This document shows, piece by piece, positions 23,686-35,110 of a DNA stretch of 64,000 nucleotides. Origin of the DNA: Cocos nucifera (Eukaryota; Streptophyta; Magnoliopsida; Arecales; Arecaceae); assembly GCA_006176705.1 (NCBI GenBank), contig QRFJ01001020.1, positions 62,001 through 126,000 of the forward strand, in the 5' to 3' direction. Made by a program: the position numbers and the translations under genes. The notes below the pieces were generated by a model. The model was not told the origin of the DNA, did no database searches, and saw only the letters and a program-made list of their open reading frames with translations. Every line of letters starts with the position of its first letter. The first letter of the stretch is position 1.

Positions 23686-24652
23686 CTTTATTTATATCCT
23701 TATTGTTTTGGGTTTAGGATCTATTCACAAAGCCATAATTACCTTATCATCACCTTGAAAGTTTTTTATTGATGTACCAATTTGGTAATGGACTAGAATT
23801 TCATTAAAAGAGATTAGATAGAATCTTCTTAATTAAAATTAGTCTATAGTGTTTTCATTTAAGATCCTCAACAAAAGAGATTATTTAAGAGAAGAAAGTG
23901 CATTTAGGAAAAGATGGGATTTAAAATTTCTACCATATTTAAGAGAGAAAGTGAGTTTTTGTTAGATTTTCTTTTGAGTATGGTTTCAATGTGTATGTAG
24001 AGATTATTCTTATTTTAAATTTTAATTTTGTTAAAAATTTAATTTAAGTTTATTAAGAAAATTAAAAAGAGAAGTGATTCAAATAAACGAGCAACATATG
24101 AAAATTTTTTTTCCTTCATATAGTATATTTAGGAGATTCAAGCTGATGTCTCGGTGATTCCCACATAAGCTCCATTGATGGAGTCCAGCTATAGGAAGGA
24201 GTCCAATTATATCTTAAGGGTTTTCAATAAGCAAATTTATTTAATAGCGTAGCTATTGGATGGAGCCAGTTGTATTTTAAGTCTAGCCACATACTTTCTA
24301 TAATTACAGTAGGGTTAATAGTGGTAAAAGATTGAGCATTTATTTGCATGGATCCTCACATATTAGTTTTATTCAATATTCTCTAAATTTAAGAAAAATG
24401 CAAAATTTAATAAATTATTCATGAATAATGATTATAAAATTAATGACAAGAGCATATATTTATATATTCATATAAGCTTTTTCTATAAATATATGGACTT
24501 AAATATCTAAACTATTTGTAAATGGTTCGTGATCAGCTTGGCAATGGTTTGTTTGGATATGGCTATAAACCTAGCCAACACTCTTCACCTATTCCTTCAT
24601 CACACATCCTTGCAACTCCGCAAGACACAAGAAAGAAACCCAATTAATGGAA

Positions 24653-24714
<62 letters not shown>

Positions 24715-25394
24715 CTTGTATATAATGTAAGCATGTGCATGGGTGTTGAGTTGTGGCTTCTCCTGAAAATTATTTTTGCTTTAATTTGTGATGCAGCATG
24801 AGTATTTTTATTGAGTATCTCAAGAATCTTTCATGTAATTTAATAATTTATAATAATAGTTTTTCTTTTCATGTCTTTTCTTCCTGCTTTTACTAACTTG
24901 TTGTTCTTGGATTTTTTTGATAGATTTGATATTTTATGTTCAAAAATCCAAATGATTAACTTGCATCATCAAATAGAAATGAATAGCTGTATAATTATTT
25001 TTTCTAAATAAAATGCGTGATAGCTGCTAGTTGCCAACATACAACCACAAAATACCTTGTTAAAGATAAAATCATATAATATGATAGCATTTCTTAAATC
25101 AAATCTATATAAATATTGTCTAATTATATGTCCTAACTAGAATGGATATCGATGAAGCCAAATCTCATCACACCTTTTGGCAATTGATAAATTTCCTTAA
25201 GTAAAAAAATAATGAAAGATAAAAATAATTATAATATGTTAATTATTTTAAAATCTATAAAGATTTTTTTATTTATGTCCACCTAATATTTTGTAATACA
25301 TTAATTATATATATAACTCACCATCAAGTAGGAAATGATGGGAGAAATACAGGTGTGGTATGGATTTTTTTTAACCCAAAATACTGATCAATAT
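23686..25394. other. AT-rich intergenic sequence
   Basis: No gene I can support. It contains a (TA)n microsatellite and a segment at 24,119-24,330 with repeated GGAGTCCA(A/G) words. A 42-codon plus-strand frame from ATG 24,523 (contains YGYKPSQHSSPIPSS) ends before the microsatellite; it lacks a signal peptide or known motif. Confidence 0.4.
24657..24710. repeat. (TA)27 microsatellite
   Basis: 54 bp of uninterrupted TA. Confidence 0.95.
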
Positions 25395-25791
25395 TTAATA
25401 TATACAGCAACAAAGTTCATAAAGTGGTGCCACACATTGTCCTTTTTCGTATCCCAAGCTGTGGCAAGATCCATTACAACTTTTGGTCTCCACGTCGCAT
25501 AATGCAATACAATAATATCTTGCTTGCCCTATGACAACAAAATAATTTTTGAATTAGCATGTACATTAATACTTGCATGAACAAATATTTTGAAAATCTG
25601 AGAAAAACTAAGGCATGCTACATGAATATTAAACAAAAGAGAATGACGCATTTTAAGGCCTTGATGTCTACATATTCTTCTAATTTTCTATACTAAAATA
25701 GGAGAAGAAATATACCATAAGCAAAGAACATAGCAAGAACTATGATGGCCATGAAAATTTTATTGGCATTAGAAGAGGAAGAGGAAGCCAT
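25395..25791 (-). CDS. Defensin-like secreted cysteine-rich peptide (two exons)
   Basis: Exon 1 is 25,791-25,716 (ATG at 25,791-25,789), intron 25,715-25,529 (187 bp, GT...AG), exon 2 25,528-25,395 with TAA at the end; the splice joins in frame within a Gly codon. The 69-residue product has a signal peptide (Ser-rich start, then hydrophobic KIFMAIIVLAMFFAYG) and a 43-residue mature part with eight cysteines spaced C-X3-C-X6-C-X3-C-X9-C-X7-C-C-C. It contains CX3C, GXC (GQC) and CXC, the signature of the cysteine-stabilised alpha-beta fold, and a gamma-core G-X-C-X7-C. One intron right after the signal peptide is usual for plant defensin-like (DEFL/LCR) genes. Such peptides act outside the cell in defence or cell signalling; which applies is unknown. 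No stop or shift is seen. This is the only convincing host gene here. Confidence 0.8.
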
Positions 25792-25835
25792 ATCAAATTT
25801 CTTGATCTAGTCTAAGAATTTGCCTTAGGGGTTCG

Positions 25836-25843
25836 AATTTATA
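25836..25843 (-). promoter_or_regulatory. TATA box of the defensin-like gene
   Basis: Minus strand TATAAATT, about 45 bp upstream of the ATG, implying a short 5' untranslated region. Confidence 0.55.
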
Positions 25844-27928
25844 TTAATTTATCCAAAATATTTCTTTTGTTGAGTAATAACAATTGTCTAAAGGGGGTTT
25901 TGTTTCCTTTAATTGCCATTAGGCACTATTTATTGGGTTATTTTTCCAAGAGTTTCTTATATCTTAATAGGATGGTAACATTTTGTTTTGTTCGGTTTCT
26001 TCATGGCATCTTTATTGGTACTGCTAGATTAAGTGACTTGGGAGCCATTATTCTCTAACATATTTGAGAATAATAGGATCCATTAAATGTTTTGATAGGC
26101 ACCCTTCAAAAGTTGAATAATGGGAATAGGATGATGGAAAAAGAAACAAGGATAATTTTAATACCATCGATGTAATAAGAAGATATGGTTTAATCTTTTT
26201 CCATTATCTTGGGCTCTTAATATCCATTGGTTACTAGTCGTGATGAAAATTATTTTGAAAAAATTTAATGATTTTAAAGATTATTGTGATTTCTGTGGAA
26301 TACTATTCTTAAAGAAACATATACTCGAATGGCATGTATAACTTAATAATCTTTGTGGCGATGTCTTGCTTTTCACCGATTTTGTATTTTAAAAGTTGTA
26401 ATTTATGTTGGTAGGATAGATATCATGGCTAAAGTAGTGAGGCATGAGCCTATCCCCTTTTGGTGAACCAAGTCTCAAGTCAAAGTTCTTTCATCATGTC
26501 TTGTCAAGTTAAGTCTTTCTTTATAAGATCACATAAATCAAGAAACATCCCTCTAAACAACCATTTATTTGAAGTGTTAGCTAATAAACATCTTTTTAAA
26601 AAATATAAGAACTATCAATTTGACTCTAATTAGAAATTATGCATACCATTGATAGAAGTTATACAACCATCAACAATTATTACAATGTAAAAATATTTAG
26701 ACACCTTTGCTTCATGTCAATGAAATAATTAAAAGCATTGATGCTTGCAATACATATACCAATTTGGCTAAGATTTTGAAACAACAACCTCTTGCTAAGT
26801 GCTCATAAAATTGATTTCTCTAGTTATGAAATAAGAATCATATGTGAGGAGCTTATTGCTATCCCCAACACTTTGGAAGTATTAGATTGGATGAAAGTGA
26901 ACTGAAGGATGCATCAAGATGTTTTACAGCATTGATCTTTAATCCATTGAGGTCCCTATCTTATTATTAGATATATAGTTCATGTGACAGTTCGTGCATC
27001 GAGCCATTGAGGCCTCTATCTATATTATTGATTTTATATCAGATATATGATTATGTGCATGAAAATTTGATAGATACTAATATTTTTGAATTTATGTTTT
27101 GAAAATAAAATTTGATCATGTTTGCGCATACCGACTAATGATTAATTATATTTTGACTATCGCATCCCATGTTGTCACATGAATTATCTATTTAAGATAC
27201 TTATTGCTTATTGGGTTATCAATCTCATTATTCTTTTTTTTTTTCAGATTTAGATGCTTAGTTATGGATGTGGGTACTACTTTGATAATTAAAAATAAGT
27301 TTTGATAGTATCAACATAGTTTAGATTTGGATTTATTATTATAGTTTATAGGATTATTATTTGAGGTTCAATGGATGTTGGACTTTTGAATGTTATTTTT
27401 CAGTTTGGATTTGTTAGTTAATTAAATTTTAACTTTTAGTTATTCAAATTATCTCCTTTGTAATGCATATGATATCATGTTGGGATAATTTGCATGCTTG
27501 TAGAAAGTGTTCTCCACAAGCATGGGTGGTTGACATGAATCCTTGATTCACGATCTTGGATGGGTGTGTGCGAATAATTAATATGATATATTAGAGCATA
27601 AGTGGAGAAATCATGACACATAAAATCAGAACATGAAGTGTTGGTTTGAAGGTGCTAGGGGCATTGGGATGATAACTAATATTAATTTTGATATAATTTA
27701 GAAACTTAGATTTGAGACAAGTATATTGATGGATTTGAATCAGAGTGCACATCGAAAGCATTGTGGTCTAAATTTTTTTCAAGCTGATCAGAACAATAAT
27801 TTGATTTAAGGGATACTATAATGAAAGACTTGATCATTAAATTATAGGATTATTATGATCTGAGAAAGAAGTAACCCTAAATTTTTGATGACTGGGCAAG
27901 AAAAATTTTGATGATGAAATTTTTTTTT
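25844..27928. other. AT-rich sequence, end possibly chromovirus-derived
   Basis: No gene is supported. A short local duplication (CATTGAGG(T/C)C...CTATCT) lies near 26,947 and 27,003. From about 27,180 the sequence (TTATTGGGTTATCAATCTCATT, a T-run, CAGATTTAGATG) resembles chromovirus LTR or untranslated sequence. The last 30 bp (AATTTTGATGATGAAATTTTTTTT) match the usual 3' untranslated end of Del/Tekay elements. Confidence 0.4.
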
Positions 27929-27939
27929 AGGAAAGAGAA
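27929..27939 (+). other. Polypurine tract before chromovirus LTR
   Basis: AGGAAAGAGAA immediately before the LTR start TGTGACACCC; equivalent to the AAGGGGGGAGAA tract of Del/Tekay elements. Confidence 0.65.
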
Positions 27940-28046
27940 TGTGACACCCAAGCCCAAACAACTTGGGCCTGAATCTAGACACAAAAAAAAAGAAACAATC
28001 CAAAAAGGATTTACCATAAATTTTAGAGCACTAGAAAAAAAGAGGG

Positions 28047-28204
28047 CCAGCACATGCTATGCATGTGCTGGACGGAAGAGTTGAACTCCCATTGGAGTTC
28101 TCTTCCTTCACCAATCAACTCTTGATCAGAGTTGAATACAACCACTAGGAGGAGTTTAACTCCTCCCCTCTAGCCCATTTTAAGGGAAGAGGGCTTCCCT
28201 CTTC
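28047..28204. repeat. Cluster of five hairpins in chromovirus LTR
   Basis: Inverted repeats at 28,047-28,071 (11-bp perfect stem CCAGCACATGC), 28,074-28,106 (GGAAGAG...CTCTTCC with an inner GAACTCC/GGAGTTC arm), 28,116-28,134 (7-bp CAACTCT), 28,148-28,166 (9-bp GGAGGAGTT) and 28,186-28,204 (8-bp GAAGAGGG). They sit just upstream of the TATA-like site. Confidence 0.75.
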
Positions 28205-28400
28205 TTCCCATAAAAGATCGAGGCCCAAGTTGGGGTTCATTAGAGTTCTCTCCATTTCTTCTCTCTGAAGGTGCTTCATCGTATTCGTCGAAAGCATGGG
28301 CCAACCATCATTAGAACCTAAGTAGGATCCTCTAATTTTTAAGATTATTTGGCTTGCCATCCTCCTTAGGATATGAACCTTGATTTTTTGGTGGGCAATC

Positions 28401-29900
28401 ACTAGATTTTTCTTAGAAATCCCAATCTTTATTTCACCCTGGCTTCTGCTTATTCATTTGTTGATTTACCTAGTACCAATAGTCATCATAGACTGTCAGT
28501 CTGGATCTTTTAGCTACATCATCACAGCCCCAATCACTACTAGCAAAAGCCATTTTGACGGTGCTCCCCTAATCCTGAAATAAATGAAGTAATCCCCTAT
28601 TTCACTATAGGGCCAAAGAAAGAGAGAGAAAGAGAGGAAAAGAAGAAAAAGATAGAAGAAAGAAAAAAATAGAAAAAAAAAAAAAAAAAAGGATAGAGAG
28701 AGCTTCTCTCTCTTCCCTCTTCTTCTTATCTTCCACTCTCCACTTTCTCTTTCTAGTTTATCTCTAGAAAATCAAACTTTCTCTCTCTATAAGTTTCTAT
28801 CACTAAAAGTGTCTCTCTCTAGATTATGTTTCTCTTTTAGACTTTTCTAAATTATAGAAAGAACCTTCAATAATCTTAATAGATTTTGATGAAAGAATCC
28901 TGATTCTTGTCTATCGAATAGCCAGTCCTCATCTTGATCAAGCCTATCATCATTAGATTTCACCATCAATTGCGTCTCACCAGCCTAGCATGATTCTTGA
29001 TTTATAGTTGATCAATTGGATGTCCTAAATTGAACCATTTTGATGTCAGCTATAAGAATTTTAGAATTTAGGATTTTGTAAAAAAGTTTTGGGAAGCTCG
29101 TTGTTCATACAAGATCAAAATGACTCTATGTCGGATAAAAAAGTCTGCTCACTAGATTTTTCTTAGAAATCCCAAGCTTTAGTTTACCCTAACTTCTGCC
29201 TATTCATTTGTTGATTTACCTAGTACCAATAGTCATCATAGACTGTCAATCTAGATCTTTTAGCTACATCATCATAGCCCCAATCACTACTAGCAAAAGC
29301 CATTTTGACGGTGCTACCCTAATCCTGAAATAAATGAAGTAATCTCCTATTTCACTATAGGGTCAAAGAAAGAGAGAGAAAGAGAGGAAAAGAAGAAAAA
29401 GATAGAAAGAAAGAAAAAAAATAGAGAAAAACAAAAAAAAAGGATAGAGAGAGCTTCTCTCTCTTCCCTCTTCTTCTTATCTTCCACTCTCCACTTTCTC
29501 TTTCTAGTTTATCTCTAGAAAATCAAACTTTCTCTCTCTATAAGTTTCTATCACTAAAAGTGTCTCTCTCTAGATTATGTTTCTCTTTTAGACTTTTCTA
29601 AATTATAGAAAGAACCTTCAATAATCTTAATAGATTTTGATGAAAGAATCCTGATTTTTGTCTATCGAATAGCCAGCCCTCATCTTAATCAAGCCTATCA
29701 TCATTAGATTTCACCATCAATTGCATCCCACCAGCCTAGCATGATTCTTGATTTATAGTTGATCAATTGGTGTCCAAAATTGAACCATTTTAATGTCAGC
29801 TACAAGAATTTTAGAATTTAGGATTTTGTAAAAAAGTTTTGGGAAGCTCGTTGTTCGTACAAGATCAAAATGACTCTATGTCGGATAAAAAAGTCTGCTC
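28401..29900. repeat. Tandem direct duplication, two units of 750 bp
   Basis: 28,401-29,150 and 29,151-29,900 both start ACTAGATTTTTCTTAG and end AAGTCTGCTC. They differ by scattered substitutions and small indels (a few percent by eye). The unit includes a CT/GA-rich purine-pyrimidine block. Confidence 0.9.
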
Positions 29901-30007
29901 CATGTCCTACAAAAAATATTTCAAACCAATAAATTTGTGATCCTCCTCAGTAGGTTGGTGGTATCCCTCAGTAGAAAAGAGTCATTAATCCTACTAGGAA
30001 TATATAG

Positions 30008-30140
30008 ATGGAGCAACAAGAATCAATCATGGCCCGAATAAGGAAGATATTAGTTGGCATGGTGCAATCACAATAGTAATTGCCATAATAATTACTATAA
30101 CAATAATAAGTGCAACTACAAACATCGCCACCATAGGAAT
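30008..30140 (+). pseudogene. Chromovirus I gag, N-terminal fragment
   Basis: From ATG 30,008 the frame starts MEQQESIMARIRKI and runs into a Gln-rich stretch in which at least six codons are TAA or TAG where CAA/CAG is expected. It is cut at 30,140 by copia A and resumes at 38,208. Confidence 0.5.
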
Positions 30141-30706
30141 TGAAGAAAAAACATAGTTTCTTGGGTCAAGTTCGTTGAGATCTGATTAGATCAAGAGAGA
30201 TATTTCAAAAATATTTTCTTTTGAATCCAGATCAGATCTGAGATATTTCATATTTGATTTGATAGATCTAATAAAATAAAATAAAAATAATTAAATTAAA
30301 TTAAATTTTGTACCTTGTTGTTGGGTAATCAGATTATCCTATGATGATCCTATTGATTGCCTGAGATTCTAGAACTAGCCACACAATTGCTTGGCCTCTA
30401 CCGATATCCACTCAGGCTGGATCTAGAGATCTTCTTCTTTTTTATCATTTCTCTAAATATTAGATCTAGATCTGATTTGGAGGATCTTCAAAAATCCTTT
30501 TGAGGATCAGGTATCGTCTCTTGCAGCAATGCTGCCTTCTTCCTTTCTCATCACCTTTCTCTTGCCTAGATCGCACCAAATTGGAGCCCAAATCCTCTTG
30601 AGCATGGAGAGGAGGGACGGAACCTAAAGATGGCATGGAGGAGGGAGAGGGGCGGCCTTGTGGCATGGGCAAAGATCTAAGCTCTCAGAAATTAGGCACA
30701 GACAGG

Positions 30707-30715
30707 ATTTATATA
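30707..30715 (-). promoter_or_regulatory. TATA box in copia A LTR
   Basis: CTATATAAATCC on the minus strand, conserved in B at 41,334-41,342 and 49,413-49,421. Confidence 0.6.
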
Positions 30716-30910
30716 GACCCTGCTGTGCCATGCAGTGCCATATCATCCCGACTAATCACGTTGCTTCATACAATCAGATCTAAATTTGATTGGTGGGATG
30801 ACATCACCTGATCCAATCAGATAAGAATCTCTCTAAATCATCCTTAGATGGTGCCTAAGACTGATCAAAGTTTAATCTTTGGCACCATCTAGGTAGAAAC
30901 TCCAAAGTAA

Positions 30911-30980
30911 TTGGAGTCCCATCTGTATGGGACTCCAAGCACCTCTATCCATGGGTGCATACCTCCCTAGGCATGCACCC
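30911..30980. repeat. Two adjacent hairpins in copia A LTR U3
   Basis: First: TTGGAGTCCCAT with ATGGGACTCCAA (12-bp perfect stem, loop CTGT). Second: 30,953-30,980, GGGTGCAT with ATGCACCC and two further paired Cs inside. Both lie 200-270 bp upstream of the TATA box. Confidence 0.8.
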
Positions 30981-32426
30981 CTGGTCCACCTACTTTTTAG
31001 TAGGTTGACTGATCCAAAATCAATCTCCTATGGGTGCATGACACATGGGCAGATGTCTAAGTGTCAAAGGTCAATGTTTGACCAAAGTCAAAAGACAAGA
31101 ATTAGCATGTGACAGAAAATGGCAGGTATCGTCTCAAATTTATCTCATAAATTAAGATAATCCTTTTTTGACTTGGACAAATTTCAGTCAGACCAAGTAA
31201 AGATATCTGAGTGAGCACAAAGATATTTGGCTCATTCGAGATAACTTAAAATGATAATTGAAGGAGAATATTAGGCTCAATCGTGTGCTAGCATGATTTT
31301 CCTGAACCTAATTGAATCTTATTCAAATTAATTGAACTGGGTTAGTCCAATTGATGATATCCAGATTCAAATCCTTGTTTGTATGATCCAGTTAGATTCA
31401 GTTTCGTATGGTAATGAGATAAGTCATGATCTCTATCATCGACATCATCGAAACACCTTTTGATGGATTAGAACTTTTCTGTTTCAAACAATTAGAATGA
31501 TCAATCATCCAAATCATTCTAATTGCTCCCAAAATCCACCAATGATACCTAGCAGTATATGGTGGCAACCCATCAGAATTAAAAATGAACCTCTCGGTGC
31601 AGCTACCTATGTGATTAGTTTCTTCTATCTTGAGCCCTGATCAGCTTAGGGTTAAGGTGAAATCATCAAACCCTAATTTCTATCATATAATTTAATCATT
31701 TGATTCAAGTTCGATGTAAAAATCTTAATAAAAATTCTTTCTATTATTTTACTCTGCCATGGCCATGGGCTTATGGACTTGTTTCTCATGATCATCATAG
31801 GGCTACTCCTCATCTACCAGATATATGGATTCCCTCTTGGTGCGATCCAATTCCTACAATAAACATGCTATAGCCAACATACACCTCAAGGTTCCGAATG
31901 GCTAGGAGATCGAGTCATGGTGTAGTCAAACTATAACACCCTCAAGGTGAACTATCGATGCACCTCAAGTCAAAGAACCAGACACACCACTACAGCTTCG
32001 AGCCAGTCATCAACAAGAAGGTAGACTACCTTATGACTGCTCGAGATGGTCACACTCAGTACCCTCATTCTCTAATGAGTATCTGTACTCTCATTTCGGT
32101 GTCTCTACACCATAGACTCAAGACTCATCTACTATAAAGAAGCGATTGTACACCAACCTTTTGGATCAATCACCATCCTCATGATGATTCTACGATCGGA
32201 AGCATTTTATGAGTTAATAATGAAAATTCATGTCTTAAATTTTCAACTCTTGAAAATAAGATTTATTATCATTACTATTAACTCAAGAAATATATCACAG
32301 ACACTAAATACACATTATAATAGAGAATAATTTATTTTATTATTTATAGTCAAAATTATAATTTTGCCCTTAGAAGTGTATAATAAGTGTCAGCAATTCT
32401 GGCTTTTAGGGCGTACATATCTAACA

Positions 32427-32442
32427 AACTTCCACTTGACCT
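32427..32442 (-). other. Polypurine tract of copia A
   Basis: Minus strand AGGTCAAGTGGAAGTT directly before the LTR TGTTAG start; element B has AGGTCAAGTGGGAGTT at 43,055-43,070. Confidence 0.75.
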
Positions 32443-33905
32443 AAAGCCAATTGGCTATAAATCTAAGTTCCATCTTCTCAAGGTGGGCTTCGATCTTCTA
32501 CTGGTCCAATGGCTTTGTAAGTGGATCTACCTCATTGTCTGCAGAGTCGACTCTATTGATCTCGACGTAATCCTTCTTGAGGTAATCGCGGATGAGGTGG
32601 TATCGCCGCTCGATGTGCTTGAATTTTTGATGAGACCTCGACTCTTTAGCAAGGACTATGGCACCATTGTTGTCGCAATATAGAGGAATGGCATCTAATG
32701 GCATCACTCTAATCTCTACGGCAAACTTCTTATACCAGAATGCCTTCTTCGCTACTTCTGACGCAGCGATGTATTCTGCTTCAATGGTGAAATTTGCTAT
32801 CACTGTCTGCTTGAAACTCTAACAGCACCACCATTGCACACAAACAGACTCTCGGATGTCGACTTTCGATCATCTATATCGGACATAAAATTCGAGTCTA
32901 TATACCTCTGGACTTAGTTCTCCATTACCAAAAACCAACAACATATCCTTAGTCCTTCTCAAGTACTTAAGGATACATTTTACAGAAGTCTAGTGTTCTT
33001 CATCTGAATTCGACTGATATCTCCTCGTGACACTCACAGCATGGGCTATATCAGGTCGTGTACATAATATGGCATACATGAGGCTCCCTATTGCTGAAGC
33101 ATAAGGGATCTTGCTCATGCATTCTATTTCCTCACGTGTGCTAGGGCACATCTTCTTGGAAAGATGAATATCATATCTGAAGGGTACCAAACCTCTCTTA
33201 GAGTTTTCCATGCTAAACCTCTTTAACACTTTCTCTATGTACATCTTCTGTAAAAATCCTAGCATCCTATTTAGTCTATCTCTATAGACCTTAATTCCTC
33301 GAATATAGGATGCTTCTCCTAGGTCTTTCATGGAGAATTCTTTGGATAACTATATTTTAACTATGGTCAACATGGGAATATCATTCCCAATAAGGAGGAT
33401 ATCATCCACGTATAGTATGAGAAAGATAAAAATGCTCTTACTGACCTTTTTGAAGACACATGGTTCCTCCTTATTCTTGATGAAACCAAATAATTTGATG
33501 ACATCATTAAAATGAGTATTCCAGCTCCGAGATGCTTGCTTAAGTCCATATATGGACCTTTGCAGCTTGCATACTTTGTGATCAGCATCACTAGATGTGA
33601 AATCTAGCAGCTGTTCCATATAGATATCTTTTTCAAGGTATCCATTTAAGAATGTCGTTTTCATATTCATTTGCCATATTTCATAATCGAAATAGACTAT
33701 AATAGCAAATAATGTGCGGATGGATTTCAGCATAGCTACTGATGAAAAGATATCCTGATAGTCAATGCCTTCGCATTGACTATATCCTTTTACCACTAAT
33801 CTAGCTTTGAATATCTCCATATTTTCATCTACACCAATCTTTCTCTTGTAGATCCATTTACACCCAATAGGTACTATACCTCCTGGTGGATCTATCAAGG
33901 TTCAA
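32443..33905 (-). pseudogene. Copia A reverse transcriptase and RNase H
   Basis: RT at 33,898-33,350: GCKWIYKRKIG, FKARLVVKGYSQCEGIDYQDIFS, KVCKLQRSIYGLKQASRSWN and the catalytic LYVDDILLIGND. The frame shifts and continues at 33,331-32,990 with SYIRGIKVYRDR, CPSTREEIECMSKIPYASAIGSLMYA and RPDIAHAVS. RNase H at 32,803-32,498 carries EAEYIAASEVAKKAFW, YCDNNGAI and ADNEVDPLTK. The RT active site is intact, but stops and shifts break the polyprotein. Confidence 0.85.
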
Positions 33906-35110
33906 ACTTAGTTTGAGTGCATCAAGTCAATTGTTGACTTCATTTTCTCTAAACATTTCTCAGAGTCGATATCCGATATCGCCTCATTATAGGTTTTGGG
34001 ATCATCACCATGAACCCCATTACCTATGAGGAATATTTTCTCTACTTTCTCTAAAATAGTACCTAAGTAGCTCTCTGGGGGATGGAAAATCCTTTTCAAT
34101 CTATGAGGTGGAGGAGGTAGTGATTGTATTGATTTAATCTAATTTGGTTTCATTTCATCCTTAGCTCATTGCTCTTGTGAGACTTTCTCCTCGAGCTTGA
34201 TCTGCTTTCCAATGCCACTATCTTGAATAAACTATTTTTCAAGAAAGATGGCATGTCGACTCACAATCACATCGTGATCTTCTGAAATATAGAAATAATA
34301 TCCTAATGACTCTTTAGGATATCCTATAAATTGAGCTCTTAATGACCTAAAGTCTAATTTGTTCGCTTGTTGTCTTTTGACATGAGCCGAACAATCCCAA
34401 ATTCTGAGATGACTCAAAGTTGGTTTCTTACCATGCCATATCTCATACGGTGTGGTAGGAACGATTTTAGAAGAAATTCTATTCAGTAAGTATATTATAG
34501 TTAACAGACTATGTCCTCAAAAAAAGTCAGAGACATCTATGAAGCTCATCATGGATCAGACCATATCTAATAGGGTTCGGTTCCTTCATTTTGAAATTCC
34601 ATTGAGTTGAGATATTCTAGGTGAAGCCCGTTGAGAGACTATGCCATTTTCCTTGAGATAGTCCAGAAATTTTCGACTAAGGTATTCACCTACTCGATCT
34701 GATCAAAGAATCTTAATAGATTTTTCAGTTTGCTTTTCTACTTCATATCTAAATTTCTTGAACTTTTCAAAAGCTTCAGACTTATGTCTCATAAAATACA
34801 CATACCCATACCTAGATAAATCATCGATAAAAGTTATGAAGTAGACAAAGTTGTCTCTAGTCGGCACATCAAATGGGCCGCATACATCAGTATGTACTAG
34901 GATAAGAAGATCCATAGCCCTTTCCCCATGTCCCATGAAAGGAAGCTTAGTCATTTTGCCATAAAGACAAGATTCACAAATTGGATATGACTCGAAAGTC
35001 AATGGACTCAATAGCCCGATTTTCTCTAATTTGTTAATCCTATCTTCAGCTATATGACCTAGTCGTAGGTGCCATAGATACTTATCGTTTGGATTATCCC
35101 TAGGTCATTT
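33906..35110 (-). pseudogene. Copia A integrase
   Basis: The pre-integrase HHCC region is at about 35,080-34,960 (RLGHIAEDRINKL...CESCLYGKM). The core has Asp in HTDVCGPF (about 34,890) and Asp in SDRVGEY (about 34,700). Where the catalytic Glu is expected (NG-x-x-E) the sequence reads NGISK then a stop (about 34,590), a Glu-to-Lys change. The C-terminal part continues at 34,417-34,232 (RIWDCSAHVKRQQANKLD...FIGYPKESLGYYFY). Not functional. Confidence 0.8.

Larger units (their letters stand above)
27940..29950 (+). mobile_element. Chromovirus I LTR and leader
   Basis: It starts TGTGACACCCAAGCCC, typical of Tekay/Del LTRs. A hairpin cluster (28,047-28,204) precedes a TATA-like CATAAAAG (28,209-28,216). 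A 750-bp tandem duplication follows, then a gag start near 30,008. The LTR 3' end and primer site are not certain; TGGTATCCCTCAG near 29,967 could be a decayed initiator-Met primer site. Confidence 0.65.
30141..32426 (-). repeat. Copia A 3' LTR (2286 bp)
   Basis: TGAAGAAA to ATCTAACA. TATA box on the minus strand (TATATAAAT) at 30,707-30,715. Hairpins at 30,911-30,938 and 30,953-30,980. The right end abuts the polypurine tract. Confidence 0.9.

Noticed and set aside
24529..24801. ORF with an alternating Ile-Tyr stretch
   Set aside because: The stretch is the (TA)27 microsatellite translated; no homology or gene structure seen.
25867..26058. 63-codon hydrophobic ORF upstream of the defensin-like gene
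   Set aside because: Opposite strand, AT-rich chance hydrophobicity, no supporting signals.
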